Assembly (NCBI GenBank): GCA_020466095.1
Contig: CM035807.1
Location: forward strand, 112,532,286 to 112,596,285
DNA: 64,000 nucleotides
Reading direction: 5' to 3'
From: Chlorops oryzae
Taxonomy: Eukaryota > Arthropoda > Insecta > Diptera > Chloropidae
Shown here: positions 25,714 to 37,106 of the stretch, one piece after another
How the letters are laid out: the number at the start of each line of letters is the position of its first letter
How positions within the stretch are numbered: position 1 is the stretch's first letter
The notes under the pieces: generated by a model
Told to the model about the DNA's origin: nothing
Seen by the model: only the letters and a program-made list of their open reading frames with translations
Database searches by the model: none
Translations under genes and position numbers: made by a program

Positions 25714-26304
25714 ATTACTTTAAAACTAGTCAATTATTCACCATCAACTCCTATTTTTATTCGCTTTTAGAGTTAAATCCGTCTTTTCACATACAAAAGA
25801 AGGCACAAAACGGTCTATTGAATTACGTGCAATTGAAAAACGATAAATTTTTCTCTAAAATTCGCCACATTTTTCTTGCACGAAAACTGTAGCTCACTAT
25901 CGATTGATGTTCAGTATCGATTATTTCCCACCACTAGTCAAAATCATGTGCAAAATCAGCTGAGTAAAGAAAGAGATGCCATCCGAGTTTAGTAGACGCG
26001 CAACAAACCGAACGTATCTACCATATAGTGGTATACCATGGTATATATATATATATATATATATAAATCCAATAGGATGTCCGGTAAGAATATATATTCC
26101 CTACAAAGTTTTAAAAATAAAAGATTTTAGTTTCAAAGAATATTTACATATGTGTATGTATATAAATATGCAGCTGTATAATATACTAATACAAATGAAA
26201 CATTTCTTTTGATATATAACTACATTATATAGAAAATTTAACTAACTAGGTGTAAAAAGATCAATTTGCCGTTGGTAGTGTAAGGACATTGAAAAGATCT
26301 TATA
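25714..26304. other. intergenic between AFG2A and PICK1, with a TA microsatellite
   Basis: A (TA)n run at about 26040-26064; no gene seen. PICK1 3' UTR lies at the right edge. Confidence 0.5.
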
Positions 26305-29224
26305 CTACTGTAACAAAAGATCAGTTTCCATAGCGTTCGATTGCATTAAATCGCGCTCCAGTTCAGTTGGCTGCGCTGAGACTTGATTTAAAAACAGATC
26401 AAAGTCGAATTTTTCGTTTGGTGCTTCTGTCGGATCATTTTGTTCCAAAACTGTTTGAGGATTTGCGGATAGATTTATGCCAAAAAGGCCCAGGTCTTTT
26501 AATAAGGCGTCATTATTATTCTGATTGCTGTTTTGTGACGTTATTTCGGTTTCGTTGGTGGAAGACGTGCAAGCTGTTGGTTTGATATCGAGGCCACTTA
26601 ATAGATCAATATTGTTCGTTCTTGTACTTTGATTATCATCACCATCATCATCATTATCATTATCATTATTGGCCACATTTATTATTGCTGCGGGTTCTTC
26701 AATGGCCTCTATGCCACAAGTTATTTCGGATGAATTCGGGACGGATGATATGATTTTGTTGCTGCTCGTGCCATTTGTGGTTTTATATGAATTTTCCTCT
26801 TCTTCATCATCTAATTCTTGGGGCTTCAGAGTACTCGATTTGTATTGAAAATCAGTTTCCTTGAAATCAACTTCAATCGGAAATAGTGTTGGTAAGGCAT
26901 CCGTTCGTTCGACCACAGCATAATGAAGTAGTGCTAGACTTTTGAGCAAACGTCGCAGCTGATTATTCAAGTCCATAGCATGTTTACATTCGAGCAATTC
27001 CATTTTCTCCAATACATCTGTACGTAGTTTGGCGAATTTACTTCGTGCATCTTGTCGGCATCGAAGTATCAATCGATATTCATAGTTCCCCGTTTCGACG
27101 CGATACAGCGGCTCTTGTAAGCCCGCAAAACTGTGCTCCTCATCGTCCATTTCTTTGATTTTAAGACAATACGATAAATATGTGAATTTCGCATCGGCGT
27201 ATCGCCGAACAGTGAGCTTTGTATCCGGTATTGCCTTATTCAAATATGTACCGAGGTCTGCCAGAACGGGTTTAATATTCTTAATAATTACCAGGCCGTC
27301 TTTCTCCAGATTTCGATGGAATTCACCAAATGTACGAAAAACCTCTGAGGCACGTTGTTGCGGCTCACGTGCACTTATTTGTGTAAAGCAATCCCCAAAA
27401 CATTTATAGGTACGCAATAAATCGAAATAAGCCTTAAGCATCCGACGTGCATGTTCCACTAGCCCCTTGTACATGATTTCTGTACCTTCCAACTCTTCCA
27501 GACGCTTGACCAACGAATCGTTACAAAGTATCGCTCGCGAGAGACCCAATGTGTCTGCTGTTGAACTGGACATCGATTCGACAAGACGATGCTTGAATTT
27601 CTTCAACATTATATCTAATGTTTTGCCCTGTTCCGGGTCGGCGTGCAGCTTATTAAAATGGATTTTAACTTGTTTTGTTGCTGCTTGAATCATTTTTGCG
27701 ACTTCTATTTTCGTTTTACCCTTCACGGCGACCGAGTTCACAGCAAGCAATTCATCACCGCTCTCCAATGATCCTTCAAGTGCAGCTGGAGTTCCATCGA
27801 ATACCTAGAAGTGAATATCGATTTCAGATTAGCTTGCTTCAGAGGAGTTTATTAAAACTTTTGAGATTCAATTCGAACCTGGACAATGTAGAGACATGGA
27901 CAAAGTGGAGCACCACCGCCTATACTTATTCCGATTAAATTGCTCTCGTCCTTATTTATGATAGCGCACTTGGTTGTAACCTTCATGCCCCTATAACGAT
28001 GGTGCAAACATTAAAAATTAATCAATAGAAAAACAACGAATCACAAAACGTCAACGAAGGGATTCAAAAGGACATCGAGGCATATGCACAACATTGAGAC
28101 ATACATAGATATATATACATTAAGGTGGATCGTTTTGTTCCACAAAAAAAAATTAAAATTGCCCTGGTGAAACAAGAATCTACAATTTTTTTGGAGAAAA
28201 ATTCTCAGGGAACAATAGGTCACAGCCGATTTTTTTTCTTCCGCTTTTCAAAAAGAAGGCCCATTTTAATTTAATTTAATTTTAAATATGCCTAAAAGCA
28301 TGCTACAAATTATTAAAATTTCTACCTAAACAAAGTTTTTAAATTGATTTTTTCTTATTTTGATTCTTAGCATAATTTTAGGCATGAGAAATAATAAAAT
28401 TTTGCTTGAAAAATCATTATAAAATGGCAATTTTAAGGTAGTTATTAAAGAAAATATAAAATTTTTTCAATGGCTTGAGTTTTGAGGGACTTTGAAGTGA
28501 TTGTTTTCTCTGCTTTTGGAGATGTTTTCACCAACAATGATGACAAAAATAAGTCCGAATATAGCATGAAAAATCTTTGTTTACAAAAGCGGAAGGTTAA
28601 AAATCACATTTGACCTATAGTTTCTTCGGCATAATTATTTAGTATGGGCAACAGAATAATATTCTGCCAGGGCAATTGGAGGTTACAAAATCGATCTACC
28701 TTAATATACATATGTGAAAATTAAATACAGAACAATGAAATATGGATGCTTTACAGGAAAGTTTTGTTACACCAAAAATATTACTAGTAGAGGTCTGTAT
28801 AGGTATCTATTCACTACTTCTCAGTAACAAAACATTTTACAATATAAACGAGTTGAAATCTATGCAAGGATATATGTATCAAAAAATAAATAACTTTCTC
28901 CTTTAGCTAGCGAGGTCTTCGATTACTTCATCGTGTTCTCTAGAGGACGCAGGGATAGGATATAAAAATGTATATTTTTGTGCCATTCTTGTGCCCAGGA
29001 CATGAGCTTTGTTTCTAAGACAGCGTGACTTACAAGCGTTCTAGCTCGAATTTTTGCCTCTCAAGGCTGTCAAGACCGTTGGCATCATCATTTGATGGTA
29101 TTCCATAAACAACAGTAGCCACATCAATGTCATCAGGATCAATCATTTCAATTTCCTCAATATCCGCTGTTAGTTTTCCAATGGCATTTTCCTCACTTTT
29201 TATGCATATTTTTTTTATTTTCAA
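26305..29224 (-). CDS. PICK1: PICK1 (PDZ and BAR domain protein), intact frame
   Basis: Exons 29224-29034 (5' limit uncertain), 27990-27879, 27804-26305. Splice phases support the set: exon 1 ends cgc tt|gtaagt, exon 2 starts g ggc atg, giving ERLGMKVTTK; exon 2 ends GTCCAG|gttcga and exon 3 continues VFDGTPAALEG. PICK1 is a peripheral membrane adaptor that binds C-terminal ligands by its PDZ and bends membrane by its BAR domain in trafficking and dense-core vesicle formation. PDZ: K-D pair and carboxylate loop IGISIGGGAPLCPCLYIVQ. BAR: TADTLGLSRAILCNDSLVKR, YLNKAIPDTKLTVRRYADAK, TYLSYCLKIKEMDDEE, GNYEYRLILRCRQDARSKFA. The C-terminal 170 residues are acidic and Asn/Asp-rich, unlike vertebrate PICK1. 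Start could be MIDPDDIDVATV or upstream. Confidence 0.93.
28121..28703. mobile_element. MITE family with taaggtggatcg ends, copy 1
   Basis: Inside the first PICK1 intron. Ends taaggtggatcg and cgatctacctta are inverted repeats; subterminal ttgccctgg / ccagggcaa are inverted as well. Copy 2 is at 29867-30230. No ORF. Confidence 0.65.
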
Positions 29225-29866
29225 TATTGATTATTTTCTTCGGTCATAATGAGTAAAATTTGAATACTTACACCAAGGAGGCAGCATTGAGGGCATATCT
29301 TCCAGTTGTAAAAGCGGTTTTGAAACTCAGTGACTTGTTGCTCTTTGAACGAGAGCCGTTTCAAATGGCAAAACACATTTTTACAAAAGGATAATTGAGG
29401 ATTTTTCGAAAGATTTAAAATTAAAGAAGATTTGAAGAAAAAGCACAGAAATAGAGATAAGATTTCTTTTAGTTGAGCGAAGTTGAAATAAAAATATAAA
29501 AATATTGATTTGTAACAAAATCCAGAAAGATAGCCGCGATTGAATGAACATATGCTTGCAGAAAGAATAAAATTTATCATGCTATTCAAGTTTATCAATT
29601 ACTTACATTTTATCCTCCTCGTAGAAGAAATCATCTTCCGAATCGTTCAGCATTTCTTTTTTTTTAATAGAATAATTTATTCAAATTATAGAAAAAAAAA
29701 ATCCGTAGCCTACTTTTCTGAGTTGGATGTGAGAGCAAATGTTTTGAAATGTCAAACAGCGCTGCCACTCACGGCACTTTTTTTTTTAGCCAAATAAGTT
29801 TCTAATCGGACTGAAAAGTATCCAAAATTCTTGATGTGAAATTATCGTCTGTCGATGTGTATACAA
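29225..29866. other. upstream flank of PICK1, nothing recognised
   Basis: AT-rich; could contain PICK1 promoter and an untranslated exon, but no element is supported. Confidence 0.4.
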
Positions 29867-30230
29867 TAAGGTGGATTGATTCTTTGACCCCATATTCCAG
29901 TAGCAGAACAATATTCTATGACCCATACTTAATAATACTTAATAATTATTATATTATAAGCAAAAATTTATATACTTATTTCTCATGCCTAAAATTATGC
30001 TAAGTATAAAAAAAATTAATTGAAAAACCTTTTTGACTAGGTAGAAATTTCTTTTTTTCTGTAATAATTTGTAGCATATTTAAGATGGACCTTATGTTGG
30101 AAAAGCGCAGGAAAAATATTCAGTTTTCACCTATGGTTCCTTGGGCATACCTTTTCAAAAACCAATCGTAAAATATAATTTTATTAGTGGAATTATTTTT
30201 TTTTGCTCGAACAAAACGATCCACTTTTGT
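29867..30230. mobile_element. MITE family with taaggtggatcg ends, copy 2
   Basis: Begins taaggtggattga, ends acgatccactttt, and shares subterminal agaacaatattct with copy 1. Shorter and diverged. Confidence 0.6.
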
Positions 30231-31466
30231 GTACAACCATACCCCCTAGTTATGTGGTACAATTTTTTTTATTTTTTTTTTATTATAAATTGAAATCATT
30301 TGTATACATTTTTATTTCATTCACTCATGTATTCAGCCATCTTTCAGCATATCGAAATATTTTTTCCCACAAAAACATATCCATTTGAGAGGCATCCTAT
30401 CATTGTATCTTTTTATTTTGAAATTTTCCAGGTTGATAAAATTGTATCAAAACGGCAACGCTGATCTCAAAAGCATATGTTTGACAAAACTGGGGATAGA
30501 AGTGATGTCAAAATGCGTCGATTTTTTCATCCCCCTAAGCTTAATGGCTGTTTTCTATAGCGCAGGAGTTGCAGTTGATTTGACGCTGCAAGAGAACCAA
30601 ACATATGGATGTGAAAATGTGCAATAAAATTATCATGCAAGAGGAATTTTCTGCAGCAACAGGTAAGTTAGCTCCATTTGAATTTGAAACCAAAATATTT
30701 AGAAGCAGAATGTCGGGCAGAATGTATGAATTTGATTTGCCCGTTTCAGCTCAGAGTTGCATCATCGAGTGGCTGTCTTATTAATTTACTTTGTCGCCAC
30801 TCGTTTGTTGCCTAATCTCTCTCTCTTTTCTTTCGTCAAAATATGGGAAAGTGCACATTTTCTAAAACACATAAGTGGTATTAAAGCAAGTGTGCATATT
30901 TTGCACCTCGAAATTATTCCACTGTGGTGATTTCTTTTGTATGAAAAATTTTTTCCACAGCTGTGGAAACTCTTCACAACGAATTCGGTGCGCAAAATAT
31001 GCACCATATTTTGTGGAAATTTGTAAATCCCAAGCACTACTGCGTCAACCAATTCCACATACAAAAAAAAATTTTGCCCTTTTATATGAACGACCCTGCG
31101 AAGAACGAGTGCAAAACTTGGGCGATAACATGGCACAAATTTTGCCCATCAAAATCGATGTGCAATATTTGCCTGGCCGCGGAATTTTTTTTCCATACAA
31201 ACAAATTTGCGCTAGTGCCAAATTTGCACATTCGAATTCGCACAGCTGCCTGAATGCCACATTTTTATGGGTTTAGTCTGGATATTTGCATGAAAAAATA
31301 TATTATTTTAAAATAGAATTTAAATAGAATTTTGGAACTTCGCATTTCAAAGTTAAATAATTTTCCTTTCTAAAAAAAAAACAAAAAAAAAAAACGTTAT
31401 TAAGATTTTATACGTGCACTTTCTTTTCACCATTCGCCATTTTGTCCAGTAAAAGATCTTATATTC
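30231..31466. other. intergenic, with palindromic tgcaaaat-type clusters
   Basis: No gene. 30840-31260 has repeated inverted motifs (gtgcatattttgcacc, gtgcgcaaaatatgcac, tccacagctgtgga), possibly a decayed inverted-repeat element. Overlapping ORFs on both strands in this region lack family features. Confidence 0.45.
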
Positions 31467-32228
31467 CTACTTTTTATTTTTCTTGCATTTTCCTTTCTTC
31501 TTTTTCGTTTTCTTCAGTTTCTTGCCCTTTTTAAGCTTATTTTCCTTTTTCTTTTTTCCACATTCCTTAACTCCTGTGTCATCCTCTTTGGGCTTGCTCT
31601 CCTCTGGTTTTTTACCGCATTCCGTCACTCCTGCATCAGCCTCTTTGGGCTTGCTCTCTTCTGGTTTTTTACCGCATTCCGTCACTCCTGCATCAGCCTC
31701 TTTGGGCTTGCTCTCCTCTGGTTTTTTACCGCATTCCTTTACTCCTGTGTCATCCTCTTTGGGCTTGCTTTCCCCAGCAATTTCTGAGCATTTCTTTGGT
31801 TCTGCATCAGCTTTAACGGGTTCACATTTGACTGGCTCACAAGTATCGACTTTCTTTTGTTTATCCGCTTGTTTTTGACGTATCTCCAAAATTTGAACGA
31901 GTGCTTCGGAAAATGTGTATTTGTGGTAACCATAATACTCGGGGTTTTTGTATTCTCCACATTTATCAGCACCGGGTCCTAACTTCTCATTCGGCTCGGA
32001 GAATTTTCGAAATATCGAATCTGTCATACCATCGGGTGGTGAGAGTGATTGGTGCATGCAACTGGGTTCTTGAGTACACGAGCCAGATCCTTGAGAAAAA
32101 AGACGCTGCTGGGTATGGAATGTTGAGAAATTTTGACACATCACCGATAGGCGTGAATTTTCAGAAGACAGTACGATCTTGGAAAAACAGATCTTCAAAA
32201 CTCTACTACTATACGGTAGAACGGACAT
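31467..32228 (-). CDS. small mitochondrial-like Lys-rich repeat protein, possibly NDUFV3-like
   Basis: A single 253-codon frame. It starts with a basic, hydroxylated, acid-poor leader (MSVLPYSSRVLKICFSKIVL), fit for mitochondrial import. A conserved middle carries DSIFRKFSEPNEKLGPG, then EYKNPEYYGYHKYTFSEALV, then a short helix with RQKQADKQKK. The KNPEYYGYH block recalls the conserved end of complex I subunit NDUFV3, but I cannot confirm this. The C-terminus has four 19-residue repeats (ECGKKPEESKPKEADAG type) and a Lys-rich tail ending KKGKCKKNKK. A shorter paralogue follows upstream at 33545-34103. No intron is seen. Function unproven. Confidence 0.6.
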   Translation of the reverse strand: MSVLPYSSRVLKICFSKIVLSSENSRLSVMCQNFSTFHTQQRLFSQGSGSCTQEPSCMHQSLSPPDGMTDSIFRKFSEPNEKLGPGADKCGEYKNPEYYGYHKYTFSEALVQILEIRQKQADKQKKVDTCEPVKCEPVKADAEPKKCSEIAGESKPKEDDTGVKECGKKPEESKPKEADAGVTECGKKPEESKPKEADAGVTECGKKPEESKPKEDDTGVKECGKKKKENKLKKGKKLKKTKKKKGKCKKNKK

Positions 32229-32259
32229 TTTGGCCTCACTTGGTAGAAATAAAAAATTT

Positions 32260-32596
32260 TTAAGGTTTCATTTAATTTAGGTTTTTTTTTTTTTAGATTT
32301 TAATTTTTATTCAAAAATCCAAATAAAATTTCGTAAAATTTTGTGCCGTCATAAATCCATTTTGTGATTCAAAGGCGAAGCGATTGTTTCACAGAGAGTT
32401 ACATTGATGATTGCCACAATGGCACACTGATAAAAATGTTACAAGGAAGAAAGCAGTTCCCTGGTAAATTGGGGGTTCCAACTAGGTGCTAGTTGGAGAG
32501 TTTAAGTAAGTCTCAGATGACAATTTTAGTATCATTATTGGTTTAAAAATGGAAGCATACCTATATTATGATAGGAATGCCAAACGATCTAGTCAT
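32260..32596. other. upstream flank of the Lys-rich protein gene
   Basis: No further feature seen. Confidence 0.4.
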
Positions 32597-32922
32597 TAGT
32601 GGTATTCATGCGGGTTCGCAAATTACTTCGCAAATTTTCCGACGTTGAATGATCGATCCTAAATTTATTTTTATTCATATAATTCTTTCCTTTTCCGGAT
32701 TAAGGTCTAAACCCATTCCACCTCACTTTTTTGGTTTTTCAACCCCAATAGACTGTGTAGATCAGCCGCAATCTGTTTTGCGAAAAAGCTTGCTACGTTT
32801 TGCGAAGCACAAACCAATGGGAAAGTTTGTCAGGCTTCGTAAAATTTTTTCCAAACAGCTCATTGCCAATTTCGAAAAATTTCCCACTTTGTAAACAATG
32901 CGAAGCTGCATGAATCCCCCTA
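32597..32922. mobile_element. MITE with tagtgg...ttcgcaaat ends, copy 1 (326 bp)
   Basis: Left end tagtggtattcatgcgggtt then cgcaaat; right end gcgaagctgcatgaatcc then cccta. Same family as 33181-33309. Confidence 0.65.
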
Positions 32923-33180
32923 TTGAATATATGAGATATGAAGCATTTGCTCAATCTGTGATCAAAAAATTGGAAAATCAGAGAAGGATTCATTCCTCAT
33001 CTGTCGCGTATAGATCCGAGTGATTCAAGTCTTTTTGCCCTCTTATTTGTTCGTTCAGGTAGTTTTCTCATCGATGGAGCTGAGCTATCATATGATTTTT
33101 GGTATGAAGATGCAGGAGACATGATTAAGCTTTAGTTTGAGAACCGGTTTGATCATATCCAGGGGTGTTATGGAAATCAA

Positions 33181-33309
33181 TAGTGGGACTCATGCAGCTT
33201 CGCAAATTGTGGGAAATGAGAAATTTGTCACACAACTGTCAAATTTTATATGAAAATTTACGATGGGAAAAGTTGCGAAGGCATTTGCGAAGCTGCATGA
33301 GTACCACTA
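33181..33309. mobile_element. MITE with tagtgg...ttcgcaaat ends, copy 2 (129 bp)
   Basis: Near-perfect inverted ends: tagtgggactcatgcagctt with cgcaaat, mirrored by atttgcgaagctgcatgagt with accacta. Short deletion derivative lying between the two paralogous Lys-rich protein genes. Confidence 0.75.
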
Positions 33310-33544
33310 ATAGTTGTCAGAATCGGTTTTAAAATCACCATTTATTTTGTACAGAAATATATTCTAAATAATTTTTGTTTTTTCCACAATTAACTCAACA
33401 ATTATTTATAAACTTTATCATACGAACGAATCATAAATTGACCAGATAGAAATCCCATTGCATACTTTTTACCATTCGTCAAATTTTTTTCCCCCGAAAA
33501 AGAAGCAAAACTATCCCCATTTCCTGGAATACTGTTGATCGTGC

Positions 33545-34103
33545 TCATTCGAATTCGTTGTCCATTTTCTTGTTTTTGCTATTGACGCTCATGTATCTCC
33601 AAAATTTCCACGAGAGTATCTGTACAATTGTACTTATGGGATCTATTTTGACAAGATCGAATAATTTATAGATCTCTCCCTCGCCTGGAATTCGGACCAT
33701 ACTCTTTGCAATTTGTTCTTGATGTTGTCTTTCCTGGTTTTCCTTTTGTCTCTGACGTAGCCTCAGCGTTTGAACGAGAGCATCCGAAAAAGCGTATTTA
33801 TGGTAAATATAATTCCCGGTGTTCATGGAATCTCCAAATTTGCCACCACCGAGTCCTAATTTCTCTATGGGCTCGGAGAATTTTCCAATTATCGAATCTG
33901 ACATTCCATGGGGCAGTAAGGGAGGCGATTGTGTGGGCACTTGAGAGCATGAATCAGCTGAATTCGGAAGGAAATAGTACTTTGCTGGGTTGTAATGATG
34001 AGAAATTTTGGAACATCGCCGGTAGGCGTGAATTTTCAGAAGATCGTGCAATCTTGGAAAAATTCGTCTTCAAAATTCGACTGTTATACAGTAGAACGGA
34101 CAT
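33545..34103 (-). CDS. paralogue of the 31467-32228 protein, one frameshift
   Basis: From the ATG at 34103 the frame gives MSVLLYNSRILKTNFSKIAR, then SENSRLPAMFQNFSS, clearly homologous to the leader of the neighbour, then breaks near 33961-33985. The next frame continues GMSDSIIGKFSEPIEKLGLG, YIYHKYAFSDALVQTLRLRQ and runs to a stop at 33545. It lacks the 19-residue repeats and Lys tail and instead ends in an unrelated 50-residue tail. Tandem, same orientation, about 1.3 kb from the neighbour. Either a frameshifted assembly of a working gene or a young pseudogene. Confidence 0.55.
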
Positions 34104-34914
34104 TTTGGCCTCACTTGATAGTAATTTTTAAAAGTTTAATTTTTTAAGCGCTTGTAATTTTCATTTAAAATATATTACTAAAGCTTAGATTTATTCAAAT
34201 TTGATTTTATTTGAAAATTTTGTGCCATAAAAATAGAATTTTTGATTCAATGATGAAACGATCGCATTAAAAATAATGATATTGGAGAGTCTAAGCAGAT
34301 TTCAAGGTGTATTATGTTATACAACTTCAACAGAATTTAAGGATTTGTTAGCTCAAGTTGTAATGAACCGAGCTTTTAAATACATTTTCATTGTCATTGA
34401 TTCTATCAGGGTGACTTTTCCTGCTGGGAATTTTATATATGTAGGTCTAATCAGCTATAATACATGGCTCAACTACCGAAACAATGTCAGGACGGTGCAA
34501 TCTTCATTGAGGTCCATCTAATTCATTTAACCCTTTCATGACCGATCTTGACTTTAGGCAAAATTCGGACGTCTTCACTCTTTTTCTGTTACATTTCTCA
34601 AAAGGAAGTCATTTTTTCCGCTTGCTCAATATAGCATGCCATAAAGGACTAATAAAAAAAATTTTTTTCCACTTTTTTAATGTCATGCAGTAACGGGTCG
34701 CAATACCATGCAGTAAAAGGTTAAATAAGAATTTTTAAAAAAAATTTTTTAAAAAAATCTGCTTCACGCAGACGATAGCATAATTTCGCTTCTAGTAATG
34801 CAATATTTGAACCAAGTACCAATCTAACGAGTACCGAGTACTCATAAAAATTATACGTTATCACTTTAGTTTAAATTTTAATTCAAAGTTTTCAAAAATT
34901 TTCTAAAAATTTTC
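34104..34914. other. intergenic, nothing recognised
   Basis: AT-rich, a T/A run at 34735-34760; no gene. Confidence 0.45.
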
Positions 34915-35211
34915 AAAATGAACCAAAGCTCGCGAAATATTCTAAAAGCTCTTTTTCACAGAACAGTGAACAGTTTTTGTTTTATTAGTTTAAACGAGTA
35001 CCCAATAGCGAGTACTCAAAAAATAGCTACATCATTAACCGGTCAAATTGCCTCGCAGCGAGAAATATTCAATTTTTAAAAATTTTCTCGCTACGAGGTC
35101 TCGCAGTGCGATACATTGGAGCTTGCGCCATGTGATTGAATGTATTGAAATTTGTGTGCGTCTCGTCTCGCGCTCTCGCATCGGGCTCTCGCAGTGTTGG
35201 ATTTTGGGCTT
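34915..35211 (+). mobile_element. right half of the 500-bp inverted-repeat element (copy 1)
   Basis: Almost identical to 40600-40895, sharing gaaccaaagctcgcgaaata, gagtactcaaaaaatagcta, ctcgcgctctcgcatcgggc and the end ttggattttgggctt. The left terminus is missing. Confidence 0.8.
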
Positions 35212-35699
35212 CAGTGTATGGAAGATTTTAACACTCGAACTGTTAACTCTGACAAGGGCCAATGTTAAAAGCTGTGAATTTTACAAGCCGACAGGGAAAC
35301 ACTAAATCCCAAACGTTGCAACTTTGGTTAAAATAGCTATTTTCCCACTGAATGAGACTTTTTACACAAGTCAATTGTTGACGTTGATTCTCACTTTCGG
35401 GGCGTGCAAAGTGCGGAAATTTAGAGAAATATTGAATTGAATTTATTAACAATAAGTCACCGTTTGTTTTATCTTTTTATCTTCATTATTTCTGGAGATA
35501 TTAATTTTTTTAAAAACATGCAGTTTGAGTGATGTGTTTTGTATCATTTTCGCACATTTGCACTGGATATTAGTACTAGAGCATCTATGTGCACTTGTAA
35601 TTTTTTGAATATCTCACTGTTGCGCCATTTTATTTGAATGAAAGTTTTTTTTAAATTAAAGCAAATACTTAGAGGTATTTTTTTTTAATTTGTAGAGAG
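35212..35699. other. intergenic, nothing recognised
   Basis: No ORF with family features. Confidence 0.45.
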
Positions 35700-36308
35700 G
35701 CGTCAAACTGGGAATACACTGAAAAAAATTGTTAAAACTGTCTTTTTAGTTTTGTGGAAAAATTTTTCTCAGTGTAAAAATTAATAAAAATTTCTTTTAA
35801 TTTCCTGTTATATTAGCAATCGGCCAACGTTTGTTTCATCTTCTTATCTTAATTAGTTTTTGAGCTAAAAAATTTTTGAAAAAAGGCTTATTAAAAATTT
35901 TTCTCAGTGCAAAAATTAAAAATTTTTTTTTTTAATTTTCCTGTTATATTAGCAATCAACCAACGTTTGTTTCATCTTCTTATCTTAATTAGTTTTTGAG
36001 AGATAAAATTTTGAAAAAAGGCTTATTAAAAATTTTTCTCAGTGTAAAATTAAAAATTTTTTTTTTAACTTCCTGTTATATTAGCAATCGAGCCAACGTT
36101 TGTTTCATCTTCTTATCTTAATTAGTTTTTGAGATATAAAATTTTGAAAAAAGCCTTAACAAAAAGGATTTTCAAGGATATTTCAAGGACCGTTCAAAGT
36201 AAATATCTAAAAAGTAGTCTCCACAGTGTTTTTAGATGGCACCTATCGAAGAATCAACAAAATTTAAAAATTCCTTTCATGATGCCGCAACCCGCCAGAC
36301 CCTTTATC
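35700..36308 (+). repeat. element with 3 tandem units of about 130 bp and a unique tail
   Basis: Units contain ttcctgttatattagcaatc, ccaacgtttgtttcatcttc, ttatcttaattagtttttga and atttttctcagtg. The tail runs from caaggaccgttc through gtttttagatggcacctatc to ttcctttcatgatgcc and cgccagacccttta. The same unit array and tail occur inverted at 58807-59480. Confidence 0.8.
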
Positions 36309-37106
36309 AAAATTTCAGAAAAAATGTATTGGAAAATATCCCTTATATTATCCCTTTATTTTTTAACAGTACGACATCCCTTAAAACCCAAAAGTTTTAA
36401 GGGAATATACCTTTTTTTTGCCTAAAAAAAAGATACGAGCCTTATTGATGATTCGTAATTTTTAGCTTCTTCTTTCAACCCCCTTCAAAAGTGAGTCCAT
36501 CCGTGAGTTCTTCCAGTTCTTTTCGCGATTTGATAAAACCATTTTCATTTCTTCAATGCTTGCTTTTTATTTGGTTTTCCTATTGCTTTCGGCAGTTACA
36601 GTTATAATCGTAATAATAATAATAATAATCAACAAATCTAAATTTAAGCTTCTAAGATCTAGAAACAGAGAACATTAAAGGATCGTAAGATTGGTTAGTA
36701 CAAAAAAAAAAAAAATCTTGAGATACAATCATAAAAACGTCGATTTAATGCTAAAAATGTGTTTTGGGTGTCTCTACATAATAAAATAAAAGCGAAAAAG
36801 ATTAAGGAATATATGATAGGAAGTATACTTCAAGCTATGGATTTAAGCATTAAGGACCCACTTACCGTATGATTAAAATTAGTCGGTCAATGGTCAAAAG
36901 CCATCTTTAATTAGTAGGTAAGTGGTTAGTACGAGTATCTATTAATAAAAGTATTTTAGGGGAGAAATACAAAAATAGTTTAAATATTGTAGTTTAGAAA
37001 AGCGTTTATGGCTTTGTTCAAATCGTTGTCCTTGAAGAGAGTTTGCCGTTCCGTTGCCTTTTAGTGCCAGAAATGTCGTTTTGCCAATCGAAATGCCTTC
37101 GTTGCC
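36309..37106. other. 3' flank of the cuticle gene
   Basis: Contains an AAT microsatellite near 36610-36630. No coding exon seen. Confidence 0.45.

Noticed and set aside
30385..30627. 80-codon ORF as a gene
   Set aside because: No recognisable domain, AT-rich, no splice or promoter context.
31483..31878. Plus-strand Ser/Leu/Phe-rich repeat ORF
   Set aside because: It is the mirror of the Lys-rich repeat gene on the minus strand.
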